Shown: positions 40,466 through 49,804, numbered from the stretch's first letter. The stretch is DNA of 64,000 nucleotides from CAZJFH01 sp964545205 (GCA_964545205.1 CAZJFH010000017.1:15606-79605); one strand, 5' to 3'. Program-made: numbers and translations. Notes: generated from the sequence alone by a model not told the origin.

Positions 40466-42376
40466 TCAGTCCTCCCGCCACGGCCGACGCGGCCAGAACC
40501 ACGCCACGAAGGTGAGGAACACCAGGAAAAACCCGATCACGAAGAAGACCGGATGCAGCAGCAGGCCGACGAAGCCGGTCGAGGCGGCGACGGCCGAGAC
40601 CAGCGGGTAGATCGTCGGCCGCGGCAGCACCTGGACGGCCACGGGCTCGGCGTCCATCACCGAGGTCACCAGCACCTCGCGGCGGTCGTCCCTGAGGCCG
40701 GAGACCACGCCCCGCGGCATCCCGCGGGCCCAGTCCCAGACCGGCCAGCGGCTGTGCACGACGGGGATGAAGCGGTGGTTGTAGGGCGGCGGCGGCGAGG
40801 AGGTCGCCCATTCCAGGGTCGGCGCGTTCCACGGATTGTCGCCGGCGACCGCGCCGCGGCGCAGGCTGCGCCAGGCGTTGTAGAAGGTCAGCATGAAGCC
40901 GACGCCGAGCACGTAGGCGCCGACGGTCGAGACCAGGTTGAGGTCGCCCCAGCCGAGTTCGGCGATGTAGGTGTAGACCCGCCGCGGCATGCCTTCGAGG
41001 CCGAGCTGGTGCTGGGGAAAGAAGGTGACGTTGAAGCCGACGAAGGCGAGGCCGAAGCTCCAGCGCCCCAGCCGCTCGCTCATCAGCCGGCCGGTCATCT
41101 TCGGGTACCAGTAGTACAGGCCGGCGATGGCCGGGAACACCGAGGCGCCGATCAGCACGTAGTGGAAATGGGCGACGACGAAATAGGTGTCGTGGACCTG
41201 GCTGTCGAACGGCACCGAGGCGACCATCACCCCGGTCAGGCCGCCGGCGACGAAGATCACGAAGAACCCGAGCACGAACAGCATCGGCGTGGCGAAGCGG
41301 ATGCGCGCGCCCCACAGCGAGGCCAGCCAGCAGAACACCTGGACGCCGGACGGGATGGCGATCATCGCGCTCGCCGCCATGAAGAAGCTCATGCTCAGAT
41401 GCGGCAGCCCGGTCGTGTACATGTGGTGGACCCACAGCCCGAAGCTGACGAATCCGATCGCCACCAGCGACAGCACCAGCGCCGTGTACCCGAAGACCGG
41501 CCGGCCGGTGAAGGTGGCGATGATCGTCGAGACCAGTCCCAGGCCGGGCAGCATGATGATGTAGACCTCGGGATGGCCGAAGAACCAGAACAGGTGCTGC
41601 CACAGCAGCGGCTGTCCGCCGGATTCGACGACGTAGAACTGCGTGTCGACGATCCGGTCGAGGATCAGCAGCGTGCTGGAGACGATCACCGCGGGCATGG
41701 CGAAGATGATCATCAGCGCCATCACCAGGGCCGACCACACGAACAGCGGCATCCGGTTCAGGCTCATGCCCGGGGCGCGCAGCTTCAGGATGGTCACCAC
41801 CAGCTCGACCGCGGCCGTCAGGGCCGAGACCTCGATGAAGGTGATCATCGTCGTCCAGATGCCGACTCCCAGTCCGGGGGAATACAGCTTCGACGCCAGC
41901 GGGACGTAGGAGAACCAGCCGACCTCGGGCGCGACGCCCAGAAACAGCGATCCGAAGAAGGTGATGCCGCCGATCAGATAGACGTAGTAGCCGAACGCGT
42001 TCAGGCGCGGGAAGGCCATGTCGCGCGTGCCGATCATCATCGGCGCGGCGAAGATCGCGAATCCCTCCATCACCGGGATCGCATAGAGGAACATCATCGT
42101 CGTGCCGTGCACGGTCAGCAGCTGGTTGTAGACGTTCGGCCCGATCAGATCGTTCTCGGGCTGCAGCAGCTGCAGCCGCATCACCAGGGCCAGCGCGCCG
42201 GCCATGATGAAGAAGACGAAGGCGGTCACGATGAAGCGCTGGCCGATCATGCGCTGGTTGACCTGGGTGAACCAGCCGGGGAAGCCGCGCGGCGAATACC
42301 ACACGCGGGCGAGCTGTTCGGTGGCCTCCGGGTGCGGCCGCATCTCGGTCGCGGCGATCTGGCCGTCGCCGCCCAT
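40466..42376 (-). CDS. coxA: Cytochrome c oxidase subunit I (caa3-type)
   Basis: 636 aa. Catalytic subunit with about 12 core helices plus two at the C-terminus. Haem a ligand in VHGTTMMFLYAIP, the CuB/tyrosine motif in WFFGHPEVYIIMLPG (with the A1-type glutamate), LWVHHMYTTG for CuB, and HDTYFVVAHFHYVL for the haem a and a3 ligands. It reduces O2 to water and pumps protons. The ATG overlaps the coxB stop (TGATG). Confidence 0.97.
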   Translation of the reverse strand: MGGDGQIAATEMRPHPEATEQLARVWYSPRGFPGWFTQVNQRMIGQRFIVTAFVFFIMAGALALVMRLQLLQPENDLIGPNVYNQLLTVHGTTMMFLYAIPVMEGFAIFAAPMMIGTRDMAFPRLNAFGYYVYLIGGITFFGSLFLGVAPEVGWFSYVPLASKLYSPGLGVGIWTTMITFIEVSALTAAVELVVTILKLRAPGMSLNRMPLFVWSALVMALMIIFAMPAVIVSSTLLILDRIVDTQFYVVESGGQPLLWQHLFWFFGHPEVYIIMLPGLGLVSTIIATFTGRPVFGYTALVLSLVAIGFVSFGLWVHHMYTTGLPHLSMSFFMAASAMIAIPSGVQVFCWLASLWGARIRFATPMLFVLGFFVIFVAGGLTGVMVASVPFDSQVHDTYFVVAHFHYVLIGASVFPAIAGLYYWYPKMTGRLMSERLGRWSFGLAFVGFNVTFFPQHQLGLEGMPRRVYTYIAELGWGDLNLVSTVGAYVLGVGFMLTFYNAWRSLRRGAVAGDNPWNAPTLEWATSSPPPPYNHRFIPVVHSRWPVWDWARGMPRGVVSGLRDDRREVLVTSVMDAEPVAVQVLPRPTIYPLVSAVAASTGFVGLLLHPVFFVIGFFLVFLTFVAWFWPRRPWRED

Positions 42377-43404
42377 CAGCGCAGTTCCCCGAGATAGGCC
42401 ATCACCGCTTCCAGCTCCGCCGGCGACAGCTGGCTCGCCGGCATCAGGCTGCCGGGCTTGATCGCCTGCGGGTCCATGATCCACCCGCCGAGATGGCCGG
42501 GCGTGTTCGGAATGGTGCCCGCCGCCAGCGTTCGGCGGCTGGCGAGATGCGTCAGGTCCGGCCCCTGGCGGCCGGCGGCGGCGGTGCCCCGCACCGCGTG
42601 GCAGGTGCCGCAGGCGGTGACGAAGACGTCGCGGCCCAGTGCCGCCAGCGCGCCGGACGGCGCCGGCGCGTCCGCGGCCTGGCGCTGCAGCCAGCGTTCG
42701 AATTCGTCGCGGGGCTCGGCGACCACCACGAAGGCCATCAAGGCGTGCTGGACGCCGCAAAGCTCGGCGCACTGGCCGCGATAGGTGCCGGCCTCGGCGG
42801 CCGTCACCCAGCTCTCGTTGACCTGGCCGGGAACGAGATCGGTCTTGCCCTGCAGATTGGGAACCCAGAAGCTGTGGATGACGTTGTCCGAGATCAGCCG
42901 GAAGCGCACGCGCTCGCCGGTCGGGATGTGGACCTCGTTGGCGGTGGTGGCCACGGTGGCGCCGTCCGGGCCGAGATACCGGATCTCCCACCACCACAGC
43001 CGGCCCTCGACCTCGATCGTCAGGGCGTCGGGCGGCTGCGGCAGCAGCATGGCGCGGCTGGCGCCGGCGCCCGACAGCACGAGCGCGAACACCGCCGCGA
43101 CCGGCGCGGCGACGCCGCCGGCCAGGACCATCATCCAGGCGCCGCGCCGGCTCAGTCGCCGTTCGCCGTCGCGCCGCGACGCCCCGACCACGATCATGAT
43201 GACCATCGCGACGACGACCAGCATCACGACGGCCGCGACCGCCAGCATCGCCCACCACAGCCCGGCCAGCGCCTCGGCGCTCGGCCCTTTGGGGTTCAGG
43301 GCCGACTGCGCGCCGCCGCAGCCGGACAGCGGCCACGTCGCGAGCAGGAGCGCCCCCCCGATGCGGAAAACCTGTCCCGAAGATGATGCGCGGCTGATCT
43401 CCAC
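42376..43404 (-). CDS. coxB: Cytochrome c oxidase subunit II with fused cytochrome c (caa3)
   Basis: 342 aa from GTG 43404 (GAGGGG upstream); an ATG at 43458 is in frame but has no ribosome site. A lipoprotein-type signal (LATWPLSGC) is followed by two helices, a cupredoxin domain with the CuA set (DNVIHSFWVPN; GQCAELCGVQHALM) and a C-terminal cytochrome c domain (ACGTCHAV...GPDLTHLASRRTLAAGTIPNTPGHLGGWIMDP). The fused cytochrome defines a caa3-type enzyme. First gene of the oxidase operon. Confidence 0.96.
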   Translation of the reverse strand: MEISRASSSGQVFRIGGALLLATWPLSGCGGAQSALNPKGPSAEALAGLWWAMLAVAAVVMLVVVAMVIMIVVGASRRDGERRLSRRGAWMMVLAGGVAAPVAAVFALVLSGAGASRAMLLPQPPDALTIEVEGRLWWWEIRYLGPDGATVATTANEVHIPTGERVRFRLISDNVIHSFWVPNLQGKTDLVPGQVNESWVTAAEAGTYRGQCAELCGVQHALMAFVVVAEPRDEFERWLQRQAADAPAPSGALAALGRDVFVTACGTCHAVRGTAAAGRQGPDLTHLASRRTLAAGTIPNTPGHLGGWIMDPQAIKPGSLMPASQLSPAELEAVMAYLGELR

Positions 43405-43484
43405 TGTTCCCCTCGGCCCGGATGCGGTGCTGGTGCGCTTCCAGTCAACCGAACCCATCAGTCGGGCGAAGGTTCCTTGCCGCG

Positions 43485-44543
43485 TTACGGCGGCGGCGTC
43501 GCCGTTCGCGGCCAGGCGTTGAACACCGCCTGCACGACGGATGCCAGCGGGACCGCGAAAAAGACGCCCCAGAAGCCCCAGATTCCCCCGAACACCAGGA
43601 TCGCGACGATCACGACGACCGGGTGCAGCTTGACCGTCTCGGCCAGCAACAGCGGCGCCAGGACGTTGCCGTCGAGGAGCTGGATCAGGCCGTATGCGGC
43701 CAGCACCCAGATCATCTGTTCCGACGCCCCCCACTGGAAGAAGGCGATCAGCCCGACCGGGGCCGCGACGACGAGGGCGCCGATGTAGGGGATCAGCACC
43801 GACAGCCCGGTCGCGGTCGCCAGAAGGGCGCTGAAGTCGAGCCCCAGGAGCGCGAAGGCGACGTAGGTCACGGCGGCGACGATGACAATCTCGTACAGCT
43901 TCCCGCGAATGTAGCCGCCGACCATGGCGTTGACGTCCTGCCAGACCTCGGCGGCGAGCCGGCGTTCCGGCGGCAGCAGGGCCAGGGCCCAACCCACCAG
44001 GCGGTCCTTGTCCTTCAGGAAGAAGAACACGAGCATCGGCACCAGCACCAGATAGACCGCCAGGGTCATCAGTGTCGGGAGCGCGCCGAGGGCGTAGCCG
44101 ACCGCGCGCTGTCCGAGCGCCAGCATGTCGAGCCTGAGCCGGTCGACCAGTTCCGTCGCCTGCTGCTCGCCGATCAGGTCGGGATACAGCTCCGGAAGCT
44201 CGAGAAGCTGTTCGCGCACCGCCGCCGCCATGCTCGGCAGCGACTGGGCGAGTTCCAGGACCTGGGCGGCGAGCAGCGGCAGGAGCACGAGAAAGAACGC
44301 GATCAGCGCCGCCAGGAACACCAGGAAGACGATCATCACGGCGGCCAGGCGCGGAAGGCCCGCCCGCGACAGCCGCTTCACCCCGCCTTCGAGAAGATAG
44401 GCCACGACCAGGCTTGCGATGGCCGGGGCGAGGGAGCGGCCCAGCAGCACGATCAGCGCGACGACGATGGCCAGGAGGACCGTCAAGGTCACCACTTGCG
44501 GGTCCGAGAAGTGCCTGCGCAGCCAATCCGAAAGCCGAGTCAT
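43485..44543 (-). CDS. AI-2E family transporter (PerM-like)
   Basis: 352 aa with about eight membrane helices. The family pattern is seen in VFFFLKDKDRLVGW, GGYIRGKLYEIVIVAAVTYVAFALLGLDFSALLA, LIPYIGALVVAAPVGLIAF and GNVLAPLLLAETVKLHP. Members export autoinducer-2, transport Na+/H+, or are uncharacterised (PerM). Located 81 bp upstream of coxB on the same strand. Specificity unknown. Confidence 0.85.
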   Translation of the reverse strand: MTRLSDWLRRHFSDPQVVTLTVLLAIVVALIVLLGRSLAPAIASLVVAYLLEGGVKRLSRAGLPRLAAVMIVFLVFLAALIAFFLVLLPLLAAQVLELAQSLPSMAAAVREQLLELPELYPDLIGEQQATELVDRLRLDMLALGQRAVGYALGALPTLMTLAVYLVLVPMLVFFFLKDKDRLVGWALALLPPERRLAAEVWQDVNAMVGGYIRGKLYEIVIVAAVTYVAFALLGLDFSALLATATGLSVLIPYIGALVVAAPVGLIAFFQWGASEQMIWVLAAYGLIQLLDGNVLAPLLLAETVKLHPVVVIVAILVFGGIWGFWGVFFAVPLASVVQAVFNAWPRTATPPP

Positions 44544-44754
44544 CCGTCCTACGCCACGAGTGAGCCGGCAGGTTCCGGGGTCGGGCCGGGGATCAAGATC
44601 GTCATCGTCGTCAGTCTGCGTCGAACCGCCGGGGCGGGCAAGCATGCGAGCGCGGCATCGCGGCTCGGGCGACGGTGCGCCGGCGGGCGCCGGAAACATG
44701 CCCGCGGCCGTCGTGTTGACGTGAAGGACGAACGGCAGCAACTCGGGACCCGCC

Positions 44755-46008
44755 TTGGAGCAACTGAACGCCGCGCTCGCAGTGACAGGGGCCGTGGTCG
44801 TCGCCGTCGGCCTCCTGTCCAAGCCCATCAAGAAGAGCCTCGTCCAGGAGCCGATGATCGCCGCCCTGGTCGGCGCCGCCGTCGGGCCTTACGGGCTCGG
44901 CTGGCTCGACCTGCGGTCCTGGGGTGACGAGACGAAGATCCTCGAACAGGCCGCCCGCCTCACCCTGGCGATCGGACTCATGGGCGTCGCCCTGCGGCTG
45001 GAACGCGAAAGCGTGCTGCGATTGTGGCGGCCGGTGACGGTGATCCTGCTTTTCGGGATGCTGGGCATGTGGCTGATCACCTCGCTGCTCGCCGGGTGGC
45101 TGCTGGGGGCGTCGCTATGGGCGGCGCTGCTGCTGGGCGCGGTCGTCACCCCGACCGACCCCGTCGTCGCCAGTTCCATCGTCACCGGGCCGTTCGCCAG
45201 GGAAAATCTGCCGCTGCGGCTGCGCGACGCGATCTCCTTCGAGTCCGGCGCCAACGACGGCCTCGCCTTCGCCCTGGTGATGCTGCCGATCCTGTGGCTG
45301 CAGCAGGGCGGCGGCGTCGCCTGGGAGCGCTGGATCGTCGAGGCGCTGCTGATCGGAGTGGCGGGGGCCAGCGTCATCGGCGTCGCCGTCGGCTGGGGAG
45401 CCGCATTGCTGCTGCGCTGGGCGAAGCAGCGCGGCATCGCCGAGAAGGTTTCGCTGCTGGGCTACACCGTTGCCTTCTCGTTGTTCACGCTGGGCACGGC
45501 CGAACTTGTGCGCGCCGACGCGTTGATCTCGGTCTTCCTGTCCGGGCTGGTCTTCAATCTTTGCACCGAGCGACGGGACGAGCACGAGGAGCGCCACATT
45601 CAGGAGGCGGTGGCGAAGCTGTTCACGCTGCCCATGTTCGTGATCTTCGGCGTGGCGCTGCCCCTGGCCGAATGGCTGCGCATAGGCTGGCCGCTGCTGG
45701 CGCTGGCGTCGCTGGTGATGCTGCTGCGCCGGCCGCCGGTCATTGCGCTGCTGTTCCCGGCGTTGCGCCACGCCCTCAACGGTGCCGACACGGCCTTCGC
45801 CGGCTGGTTCGGCCCGATCGGCGTCGCCGGCATCTATTACGCCACGATGGCGGAGGGCCGGCTGCACGACCCGGCGGTGTGGCATGCCGCCAGCGCCCTC
45901 ATCTTCGCCTCGATCCTGATCCACGGCGTCACGGCGGCGCCGTTGACCCGTCTGCATGCCCGCCATGCCGGCAAGCCGCCGCCGTCCACGGCCGGGTTGG
46001 ACGAGTAG
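44755..46008 (+). CDS. CPA1-type Na+/H+ (cation:proton) antiporter
   Basis: 417 aa from TTG 44755, with GGGA upstream. About 12 membrane helices; motifs LLGAVVTPTDPVVASSIVTG and SFESGANDGLAFALVMLP carry the paired Asp residues of CPA1 exchangers (TPTDP and NDG). Predicted to exchange Na+ or K+ for protons in the inner membrane. No regulatory C-terminal domain. It is the first plus-strand gene after the oxidase/AI-2E block, divergent from it. Confidence 0.88.
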   Translation: MEQLNAALAVTGAVVVAVGLLSKPIKKSLVQEPMIAALVGAAVGPYGLGWLDLRSWGDETKILEQAARLTLAIGLMGVALRLERESVLRLWRPVTVILLFGMLGMWLITSLLAGWLLGASLWAALLLGAVVTPTDPVVASSIVTGPFARENLPLRLRDAISFESGANDGLAFALVMLPILWLQQGGGVAWERWIVEALLIGVAGASVIGVAVGWGAALLLRWAKQRGIAEKVSLLGYTVAFSLFTLGTAELVRADALISVFLSGLVFNLCTERRDEHEERHIQEAVAKLFTLPMFVIFGVALPLAEWLRIGWPLLALASLVMLLRRPPVIALLFPALRHALNGADTAFAGWFGPIGVAGIYYATMAEGRLHDPAVWHAASALIFASILIHGVTAAPLTRLHARHAGKPPPSTAGLDE

Positions 46009-46100
46009 CGCCGGCGCCTCGCGGCCACGGATCGTCCGACCGGGCCCGGTTCGGCCAACGACCGGAGGAGGGCCTGGCCAGTCCGCTCGTGTCGGAGGGG

Positions 46101-46385
46101 TCACCCGTCCGACCGATCCGGTGGCGGCCGACCGCGATAGCTGTAGCGGCGCACGAAGAAAACCGCCATCACGATGGCCAGCACCGCGAACACCAGCGCC
46201 AGATCCACGGCCGCGGGGAACTGGAACGCGGCACCGAGCAGAAGGGCCAGGGCGATTCCTTGCGTGCTGATCACCTGGGCCGAAAGCATCCGATCCATGT
46301 CCGTGGGACCCCGCATCACCCGCACCAGACTGACGACGATGTTGATCAGCAAGAATATCGCCGCCAGCAGAAACAGTTCCTTCAT
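46101..46385 (-). CDS. MrpF/MnhF/PhaF-like antiporter subunit F, orphan
   Basis: 94 aa with three membrane helices. The MrpF signature is present: LVRVMRGPTDMDRMLSAQVISTQGIALALLL. In Mrp complexes subunit F is one of six or seven subunits of a Na+/H+ antiporter. No mrpA-E or mrpG is in the window, though a CPA1 antiporter is next door. It may be a paralogue with a solo role or a remnant. Confidence in family is good; function is open. Confidence 0.75.
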   Translation of the reverse strand: MKELFLLAAIFLLINIVVSLVRVMRGPTDMDRMLSAQVISTQGIALALLLGAAFQFPAAVDLALVFAVLAIVMAVFFVRRYSYRGRPPPDRSDG

Positions 46386-46457
46386 GGCGTCCCCCGGCTA
46401 CGGCCATGCGCCGATATAGGCCGCCGTGACGTCGACAGTCCAGAGCAAAGGACCGGC

Positions 46458-47198
46458 CTACGCCTTGGTCAGGGCGACGAACACGTAGCCGAAGGCCGCC
46501 CCGAACCGCCGGGTGATGTCCAGTTCGCGATCGCACATCGCGACCACCGCCCGGACGTCGGGATCGTCGCTGTCGCGATGCCGGTCGAGCGCCGGAATCA
46601 GCCCGGCGTAGAACTCGTCCCACCAGTCGGCCTCCGGCAGCGCGAACATCGCCTGCAGCCGGTAGCCGCAGCGCAGACACGATGCCAACAGGCTGGCCGC
46701 GTCGGTCATCGGCGGATAGCACTCGCGCATGAAGGCTTCGGCCTCGGCGGGGCGCGCCGCCCCGAACCAGCACAATTCGGTGAAGGCGACGGCGCCGCCC
46801 GGTTCGAGGATGGCGTGCCAGTGGCGCAGCGCCGGCTCGACCCCCACGGTGAAGATGGCCCCCTCCGACCAGATCAGCGCCGCGCTCTCGGGCGGCTGGC
46901 CGGTGTCGCCGAGCGACGCGACGAAGGTGGAAATCCGCGAGTCCAACCCGGCCGCCCGCGCCCGTTCCATCAGCATCTCGAGCGAGGCGGCGTTGACGTC
47001 GGAGGCGAGCACCGGCCGCTCCAGCGCCTCGGCGAGGACCAGGGTCGACGCCCCGGTGCCGCAGCCGAGATCGAGAACGGTGCCGGTTTCGGGCAGGGCC
47101 GGCAGCAGCGACAGCGCCTTGCGCGTGGAGGCTTCGCTGCCGGGGCCCTGTCGGGACAGCCCGGCGAACACCGTGGCATAGGCATCTTCGACCGTCAT
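46458..47198 (-). CDS. Class I SAM-dependent methyltransferase
   Basis: 246 aa from ATG 47198 (GGAGAAGAG upstream). Rossmann-type SAM motif I TVLDLGCGTGASTLVLAE (about 40-57), then VLASDVNAASLEML, SALIWSEGAIFTVG and GGAVAFTELCWFG. The GPGSEASTRKALSLL segment before motif I and ELCWFG after it resemble ubiquinone/small-molecule methyltransferases such as YjhP-like proteins. Substrate unknown. It is divergent from the MFS transporter. Confidence 0.83.
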   Translation of the reverse strand: MTVEDAYATVFAGLSRQGPGSEASTRKALSLLPALPETGTVLDLGCGTGASTLVLAEALERPVLASDVNAASLEMLMERARAAGLDSRISTFVASLGDTGQPPESAALIWSEGAIFTVGVEPALRHWHAILEPGGAVAFTELCWFGAARPAEAEAFMRECYPPMTDAASLLASCLRCGYRLQAMFALPEADWWDEFYAGLIPALDRHRDSDDPDVRAVVAMCDRELDITRRFGAAFGYVFVALTKA

Positions 47199-47356
47199 GG
47201 CTCTTCTCCCTCGAGGCAAGCAGGACCACCATCGCCCTGTCGGCGTTCGCCGGCACGCGCAGGGATCGCTTGCGATCGCCGCGGTCTATTGGCAGCATCA
47301 CGCGCCCGGCGCGTCGACGGCCCGTCGGCACCGCCAACCGACAGACAGGAAAGTCC

Positions 47357-48577
47357 ATGGCCCAAGCAGGCGCCATTTCCGACACCGGCCCCACGCCCGC
47401 GCGCATGGTCCGCCACGAGCTGGGCAATGTCCTGAGGCTGTCCGTCGCCCAGGCGCTGGCCGGGGCGAACACGGTGGTGGTGTACGCGACGGGCGCCATC
47501 ATCGGCAACACGCTCGCGCCCAGCAAGGCGCTGGCGACCTTGCCGATCTCGGTCTTCGTGGTGGGAATGGCGCTCTGCACCCTGCCGGCCGGCGCCATCG
47601 CCCGGCGCTACGGGCGCCGCGCCGCGTTCCTGACGGGAACGGGATGCGGCGTGCTGGTCGGCCTGCTGGCCGCCCTGGCGGTGGTTCTGGGCTCGTTTTG
47701 GCTGTTCTGCGCGGCGATGATCTTCGGGGGCGCCTACGCCGCCGTGATCCTCTCGTTCCGCTTCGCCGCCACCGACTGCGTGGCGCCCGCGCGACGCCCG
47801 CGCGCGATGTCCGCGGTGATGGCGGGCGGGGTGTTCGCCGGGGTCATCGGCCCGCAGCTCGTCACCCACACCATGGAGCTTTGGGCGCCCTACCTGTTCG
47901 CGGCCACCTTCGTGGCGCAGGCGGCCGTGGCGGCGCTCTCCGCCGTCGTCCTGTTCGGCGTGCGGCTTCCGCCGCCGACCGCGGCGGAGGTCGCCGGCGG
48001 CCGTCCGCTGGGCGTCATCGCGCGCCAGCCCCGCTTCCTCACGGCCGTGATCTGCGGCGTGGTTTCCTACATGCTCATGAACTTCATCATGACGGCCGCG
48101 CCGCTGGCGATGCGGATGTGCGGTCTGTCGCAGGAGGTGTCGAATCTCGGCCTGCAATGGCACGTCATCGCGATGTACGCCCCGAGCTTCTTCACCGGCG
48201 GGCTGATCGCGCGCTTCGGCGCGCCGCGCGTGGTGACGGCCGGACTGGCACTGATCGCGGCATCGGCCGCCGTCGGCCTGGCGGGGGTGGAGGTGACGCA
48301 TTTCTGGGTCAGCCTGATCCTGCTCGGCGTCGGCTGGAACTTCGGATTCCTGGGCGCGTCCGCCCTCGTGCTGGAGTGCCACCGGCCCGAGGAACGGACA
48401 CGCGTCCAGTCTCTCAACGACTTCGTCGTGTTCGGGACGATGGCCTTGGGCTCGTTGTCGTCCGGGGGGCTGCTGACGACCTACGGATGGGACACCGTCC
48501 TCTGGGTGTCGCTTCTTCCCATCGTGGTGGCGCTCGCATCGCTCGCCTTGCCCCGCACCAGTCCCGCGGCGGGATGA
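47357..48577 (+). CDS. Major facilitator superfamily transporter
   Basis: 406 aa from ATG 47357 (AGGAAAG upstream). Twelve membrane helices, with the MFS motif A-like AIARRYGRRAAFLTG between helices 2 and 3 and a second related loop LIARFGAPRVVTAG in the second half. Resembles YcaD/YfcJ-type or quinolone-efflux-like drug:H+ exporters. Substrate unknown. Divergent from the methyltransferase gene with a 158-bp shared region. Confidence 0.85.
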   Translation: MAQAGAISDTGPTPARMVRHELGNVLRLSVAQALAGANTVVVYATGAIIGNTLAPSKALATLPISVFVVGMALCTLPAGAIARRYGRRAAFLTGTGCGVLVGLLAALAVVLGSFWLFCAAMIFGGAYAAVILSFRFAATDCVAPARRPRAMSAVMAGGVFAGVIGPQLVTHTMELWAPYLFAATFVAQAAVAALSAVVLFGVRLPPPTAAEVAGGRPLGVIARQPRFLTAVICGVVSYMLMNFIMTAAPLAMRMCGLSQEVSNLGLQWHVIAMYAPSFFTGGLIARFGAPRVVTAGLALIAASAAVGLAGVEVTHFWVSLILLGVGWNFGFLGASALVLECHRPEERTRVQSLNDFVVFGTMALGSLSSGGLLTTYGWDTVLWVSLLPIVVALASLALPRTSPAAG

Positions 48578-48618
48578 CCACGGGCGCCGATGCGTTCGCG
48601 CTGAACCGGGGCCGCCGG

Positions 48619-48798
48619 TCATCCCAGCGGCCGCGCGATCATGACCAGCATCAGCAGAACGATCGTGACCAGGACGATGCCGCTGGTCGCCCGCCGCGCC
48701 CGCCGGTCGCCGATCCGCAAGGCCTCGTACTCGGCGAAGAACGCGGCACCGAGGACCAGCAACAGGGTCGCGACGATCTCCAGGACTGCCGTGAACAT
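48619..48798 (-). CDS. Small two-helix membrane protein (59 aa)
   Basis: 59 aa, starting at ATG 48798 with a strong GGAGG five bases upstream. Two hydrophobic helices (FTAVLEIVATLLLVLGAAFFAEY and TSGIVLVTIVLLMLVMIARPL) are joined by a basic loop (RIGDRRARR). Unrecognised. It converges on the MFS gene and is divergent from the CBS-BON gene, whose box lies 150 bp away. The ribosome site and the clear helices argue for a real gene. Confidence 0.7.
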   Translation of the reverse strand: MFTAVLEIVATLLLVLGAAFFAEYEALRIGDRRARRATSGIVLVTIVLLMLVMIARPLG

Positions 48799-48950
48799 GA
48801 CGACCTCCCATGTCGCTTGGCACCTGGAACATTCTACCGCCGATCGCGGTCGCGTGGTTCGACGACTTCGGCATGGCTGCCACGACGGCCGTCGCGCCCA
48901 CTCGTCGACGGCGACGATCGCCAGTCTGGCGGCTCGCGAGTCCGCTCGGA

Positions 48951-48964
48951 TTAACCTGCATCAA
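48951..48964 (+). promoter_or_regulatory. NNR/Fnr-type box TTAACCTGCATCAA
   Basis: TTAAC-CTGC-ATCAA, identical over 14 bp to the box in front of the acs-pdh-acp operon (59220-59233, minus). Its centre is about 110 bp before the CBS-BON start codon; a start site 41 bp downstream leaves a leader near 68 nt. The region 48799-49066 holds no other gene. Confidence 0.72.
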
Positions 48965-49066
48965 GACGGACCCGCGGACCGCGGGTTAGCGTTTTCGAGG
49001 GCGCGGGGGCGCCGCGGTGCCGCCCGCCGTCTGCTGCCGCTGACGGCCGTGTCGAGGAGGATCGCC

Positions 49067-49747
49067 ATGCTGGTCAAGGACATCATGACGCGCCGGCTGA
49101 TCACCGCCGGCCCCGACACCACGGTCGCGGAACTGGCCCGCCTGATGGCTGAGAACCGCATCGGCGGCATCCCGATCGTCAATTCCGACGGCGTCCTGGT
49201 CGGCGTCGTCACCGAACGCGACCTGCTGCGCCGGGCCGAAATCGGCACCGAGGAGAAGCCCTCGTGGTGGCTGCGCCTGCTGCTCGGCGAGGACGCGCTG
49301 GCGCGGGACTTCACCAGATCGCACGGCCGCCATGCCAAGGACGTGATGTCGAACTGGCCGATCACCATCGAGCCGGACCAACCCCTGGTCAAGGCGGCGA
49401 CGGCGATGGCGGAACGCGACGTCGCCCGGCTGATCGTGGTCGAGAACGGCCGGCCGATCGGCATTCTGGCCCGATCCGACCTGGTGCGGGCGATCGCTTC
49501 CGCCCCGAACCCGGTGTCGGTGGCCGACGACGCCGACCTGCAGGCCCGGATACTCGACAGCCTGGCCGCGGCGGGACTGAGCCCGCACGCCATCACCGTC
49601 GTGGTGAGCGACGGCAAGGTGCACCTCTGGGGCGCGGTTCCCACCGCTGCCGTCCGTGACGCCGTGCGCGCGGCGGCAGAAGAGATCGCCGGGGCGGACA
49701 ACATAGAGGATCACCTGTTCATCGCCGCTGCAGTGACGTGGGAGTGA
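49067..49747 (+). CDS. CBS-CBS-BON domain protein
   Basis: 226 aa from ATG 49067 (GAGGAGG six bases upstream). Two CBS modules (VKDIMTRRLITAGPDTTVAELARLMAENRIGGIPIV, and AKDVMSNWPITIEPDQPLVKAATAMAERDVARLIVV) flank a short linker, and a C-terminal BON-like domain follows (VSDGKVHLWGAVPTAAVRDAVRAAAEEIAGADNIEDHL). CBS pairs bind adenine nucleotides; BON domains bind membranes or phospholipids. Proteins of this type are found in low-oxygen stress loci. The FNR-type box upstream fits such regulation. Confidence 0.88.
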   Translation: MLVKDIMTRRLITAGPDTTVAELARLMAENRIGGIPIVNSDGVLVGVVTERDLLRRAEIGTEEKPSWWLRLLLGEDALARDFTRSHGRHAKDVMSNWPITIEPDQPLVKAATAMAERDVARLIVVENGRPIGILARSDLVRAIASAPNPVSVADDADLQARILDSLAAAGLSPHAITVVVSDGKVHLWGAVPTAAVRDAVRAAAEEIAGADNIEDHLFIAAAVTWE

Positions 49748-49790
49748 GACGCCGACCGTCCGCAGCTTTGACAATCAACGATAATAGGAA

Positions 49791-49804
49791 TTGATGCAGA
49801 TTAC
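49791..49804 (+). promoter_or_regulatory. Weak Fnr-type box TTGATGCAGATTAC upstream of fnr
   Basis: TTGAT-GCAG-ATTAC has one good and one degenerate half site, and its reverse complement differs at two positions from the TTAACCTGCATCAA box. It lies 117 bp before the fnr-like start. It could serve autoregulation; distance and mismatch make this tentative. Confidence 0.3.

Noticed and set aside
49768..49780. TTTGACAATCAA as an Fnr box
   Set aside because: The half sites are separated by one base instead of four, so a Crp/Fnr dimer could not bind in the usual way.
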